A stretch of DNA of 64,000 bases from Wuchereria bancrofti. Its lineage: Eukaryota; Nematoda; Chromadorea; Rhabditida; Onchocercidae. Below, one piece after another: positions 61,592 to 64,000 of this stretch. The position numbers and the translations under genes were made by a program. Below the pieces are notes generated by a model. That model was given only the letters and a program-made list of their open reading frames with translations. It ran no database searches and was not told the DNA's origin. Where the stretch lies: the NCBI GenBank assembly GCA_005281725.1, contig SSBO01000003.1, positions 9,912,581 to 9,976,580 on the forward strand, written 5' to 3'. The stretch's first letter is position 1; the number at the start of each line of letters is the position of its first letter.

Positions 61592-64000
61592 CTGAAATGC
61601 AAAAAAAATAAATAAATAAATAAGGACTTTTCAAATTGTATTGAATATATTTTAATAGGAAAATTTTTTCTCGGTTGATTCAAAATTGAATTAAAATTTG
61701 AGAATTAGTGGAGAAGTTTAAGAAAAATAATAAAACTAAATTTGAATCTTACCTAACTTCAACTTATCTCTTCTAATCTTTTAATTCTTTTTTGAAATAT
61801 TAATAGATGATAATTCGAACTGTAAAGAAAACTCATTATCATCAACTGATAACTCAAGCCGTGATATGATGATAATAATGATGGCGATGATACTATATGA
61901 TCCGATTTATCATCTACTAATAGTTCAAGCTACGATCTAATGATTAATACTATACAACCCGATTTACCATCTACTAATAGTTCGACCTATGATCTAATGA
62001 TTAATACTATACAACCCGATTTACCATCTACTAATAGTTCGAGCTATGATCTAATGATGATATTATTAACATAAAAAAAAACCAATGAACGGAAATAAAA
62101 TTTTATGAATAATCAATATTCAAATTTAAGTGTTTTTTCGTTTTATATGTTAGACAAGTAATCGATATGCTTATAAAGATTAATTGAAATATTACAAAAT
62201 TCTTTCAAATCTGATTAAATATTAATTAAGCAAAATGATTATTTGATAAAATAATGAAACGAAAAAAAAATTGAAAAATTCGTCAAAAATAAATCTAATC
62301 CATAAATTATAGTTAAGGATGAAAGCTCAATGCTTTGTATTTAAAAAAAAAAAAGAAAGAAAAAGAAAAATAATCAATTTTCGCTATAGCTATTTCAATT
62401 TATGTAGAGCTTTTTAAATTGAAAACATTCTTAATCAAATTAATTATTTAATTTCACGGTCTTTTTCTTCGTTAGTATGAAAAATAAAAAATCGTTTAAT
62501 CACTTTTGCGCCTGTTAGTATTTTATTTATATTATTTTTTTTTTTTCTTTTGATGAGAAGAAATTGAAAAAATTTTCCACTTTGCTATAAATCTTTTGCT
62601 TATTTTAGTTGACAATATAAATCAAATAAAAGAAAAAAAAAATAAAAAAAAAGCGAAAAAAAGAAATGTGATGATAAAAAGTAAGCTAATAAGTAAACGA
62701 ATTAGTAAAATAAGTATAAGAAAATAAATATTGGAGATAAAAAAATTTGCAGAAAAAAGAAAACAGAAGTATTAAGCAAATAAATTTTAAAAAAAGAGTT
62801 TAATTTGATCAAAGCAAAAAAAAATTTTCCAATTAATTAAATCTATAATACAAAATTAAGTTTTAATAATTGTTAAAGAATATGTGAATAAGTAATGAAA
62901 ATAATTTTAATTTCAAGAAATTATATTGTTTTTTTTTTTTGTCATTTTAGTAAAAAATTAACTTTCCCCTCTTTATTTCTCACCTTTTTTGTTAAATTTT
63001 ATAGCAAATAGAAATTTTCAAAGAAAAAAAAGTGAATTATATCATTTTTTCCATTTTTCATTTTTTTCCTAACATAATTTGTAAAAAAAATTTATAGTGA
63101 AATTTCAAAAAAAAAAAAAGAAAGAAAGAAAGAACAAGTATCATTGTTCGTGACCTTTCTCAATGATTAATGTTCAAATCGAAGATGACATTTGACACTT
63201 GACAAAAAAAAAAAGAATGCATTTAAGAGTTAAAATATGGAATCATTGAAAATAATAATAACAAAAAGTAAAAAAAGAAGGAAAAGAAGAAAAGAAAATA
63301 AAAGATGATTCATGGCGCAATTATGCAAAAATTATATTTTAATTTGGAAAACAAGAAAAAAAATAAAAAATAATCAACTGATAGGGAGATATAGTGATGT
63401 CAACTGATAGAAAAATGATGATAACGATGTTAATAGGTTAGCAAATGCAATGGATCATTAACGGATAATTGATCACATTCTTATCAGTAGTTAATGGCAA
63501 GAACCAATAAATTGAAATGAGATGATTTGAAATAAACAAAATTGTAGTTATGATAATTTTTGGAATTATTACCAAATAAATGTTTGAAAAAAAAAGGGAA
63601 ATATGAAAAATCAAAAAATCAAAAAAAAAAACATATAAAAAACTTAAAAAGAAAAGAAAAATAAAATATAATGAAAAGTTTATGAAATTATTTCAAAATT
63701 TTTAAAAATAAGTACGAAAATTATAATTGCTAAATATATTAAACTATTGTAACGATATAAATTGTCAGAATATAACATAATTTGTAAATTTTAATATTAT
63801 AAAAATTTCAAATCTTCCAAAAAAGAAGAGATAAATTATTATTTGATAATATAATAGTTACAAAAACAAAAAAAAGAGGAAAATTTTTTGAAAAAAAGGG
63901 AAAAACTTGAAGATATAACTGTAAATGAGTAAAATAATTCCAAAATATAAACAATTTTTAAAAAAATAATAAAAAACCAAGAAATTCAAAAAATACACTA
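61592..64000. other. upstream intron or 5' flank of the AMPK gamma gene
   Basis: The missing 5' exon(s) should lie here or beyond the window. The only candidate seen is a short - strand piece at about 61782-61754 (IRRDKLKLG, donor GTAAGA) that joins in phase but has a weak acceptor. The rest is AT-rich with many A-runs and a 57-bp tandem repeat at 61893-62063. Confidence 0.4.
61893..62063. repeat. 57-bp tandem repeat, three copies
   Basis: The unit is GATCTAATGATTAATACTAT, ACAACCCGATTTACCATCTA, CTAATAGTTCGACCTAT; the first copy is more diverged. Confidence 0.85.

Overview
The window looks like nuclear DNA of a parasitic nematode, most likely a filarial (Onchocercidae-like) worm. The reasons are: about three quarters A+T by eye; genes cut into many small GT-AG exons; a 3' splice consensus of TTTTCAG type; spliced-leader-like acceptors just 5' of start codons; and gene families typical of nematodes (MSP-domain protein, VIG-1, divergent AMPK gamma, KLF, IFG-1). 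The genus is an inference and cannot be fixed from this sequence alone. No rRNA, tRNA, CRISPR array or transposase was recognised. Gene models were built by hand: reading frames were joined across introns and intron phase was checked at each junction.

Layout. 1-103 is the 3' end of an unidentified + strand gene. 279-1167 is a small three-exon secreted protein. 4978-19182 (- strand) is a 25-exon eIF4G (ifg-1) spanning 14 kb, with a 4.4 kb intron. 23502-24395 (- strand) is a protein made almost wholly of 13-residue repeats. 27589-30493 (+) is a tail-anchored MSP/VAP-like protein. 31818-33084 and 34446-35405 (+) are tandem paralogous RING-CH (MARCH-type) E3 ligases. 37007-37513 (+) is a two-exon SMIM15 orthologue. 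38128-41951 (- strand) is a secreted GDSL/SGNH-fold protein whose catalytic residues look lost. 44540-47542 (+) is a Kruppel-like factor. 47746-48767 (- strand) is a small coiled-coil protein model. 51006-53753 (+) is VIG-1/SERBP1. 55656-61591 (- strand, 5' incomplete) is an AMPK gamma subunit.

The genes do not form a pathway or operon. Two of them act in translation (IFG-1 recruits ribosomes to capped mRNA; VIG-1/SERBP1 is a ribosome and RNA binder), and AMPK gamma and KLF are metabolic regulators. From memory, C. elegans ifg-1, vig-1 and klf-3 all map to chromosome II, so the window may be a conserved linkage block.

The non-coding DNA is rich in short tandem arrays, each with its own unit length (30, 39, 45, 55, 57 and alternating ~48/66 bp), several of them inside introns. 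The most interesting items are the GDSL pseudoenzyme with a non-canonical intron donor, the 13-residue repeat protein, the AMPK gamma lacking key nucleotide-contact residues, a 55-bp intronic array built of splice-donor-like words, and the hidden SMIM15 gene.
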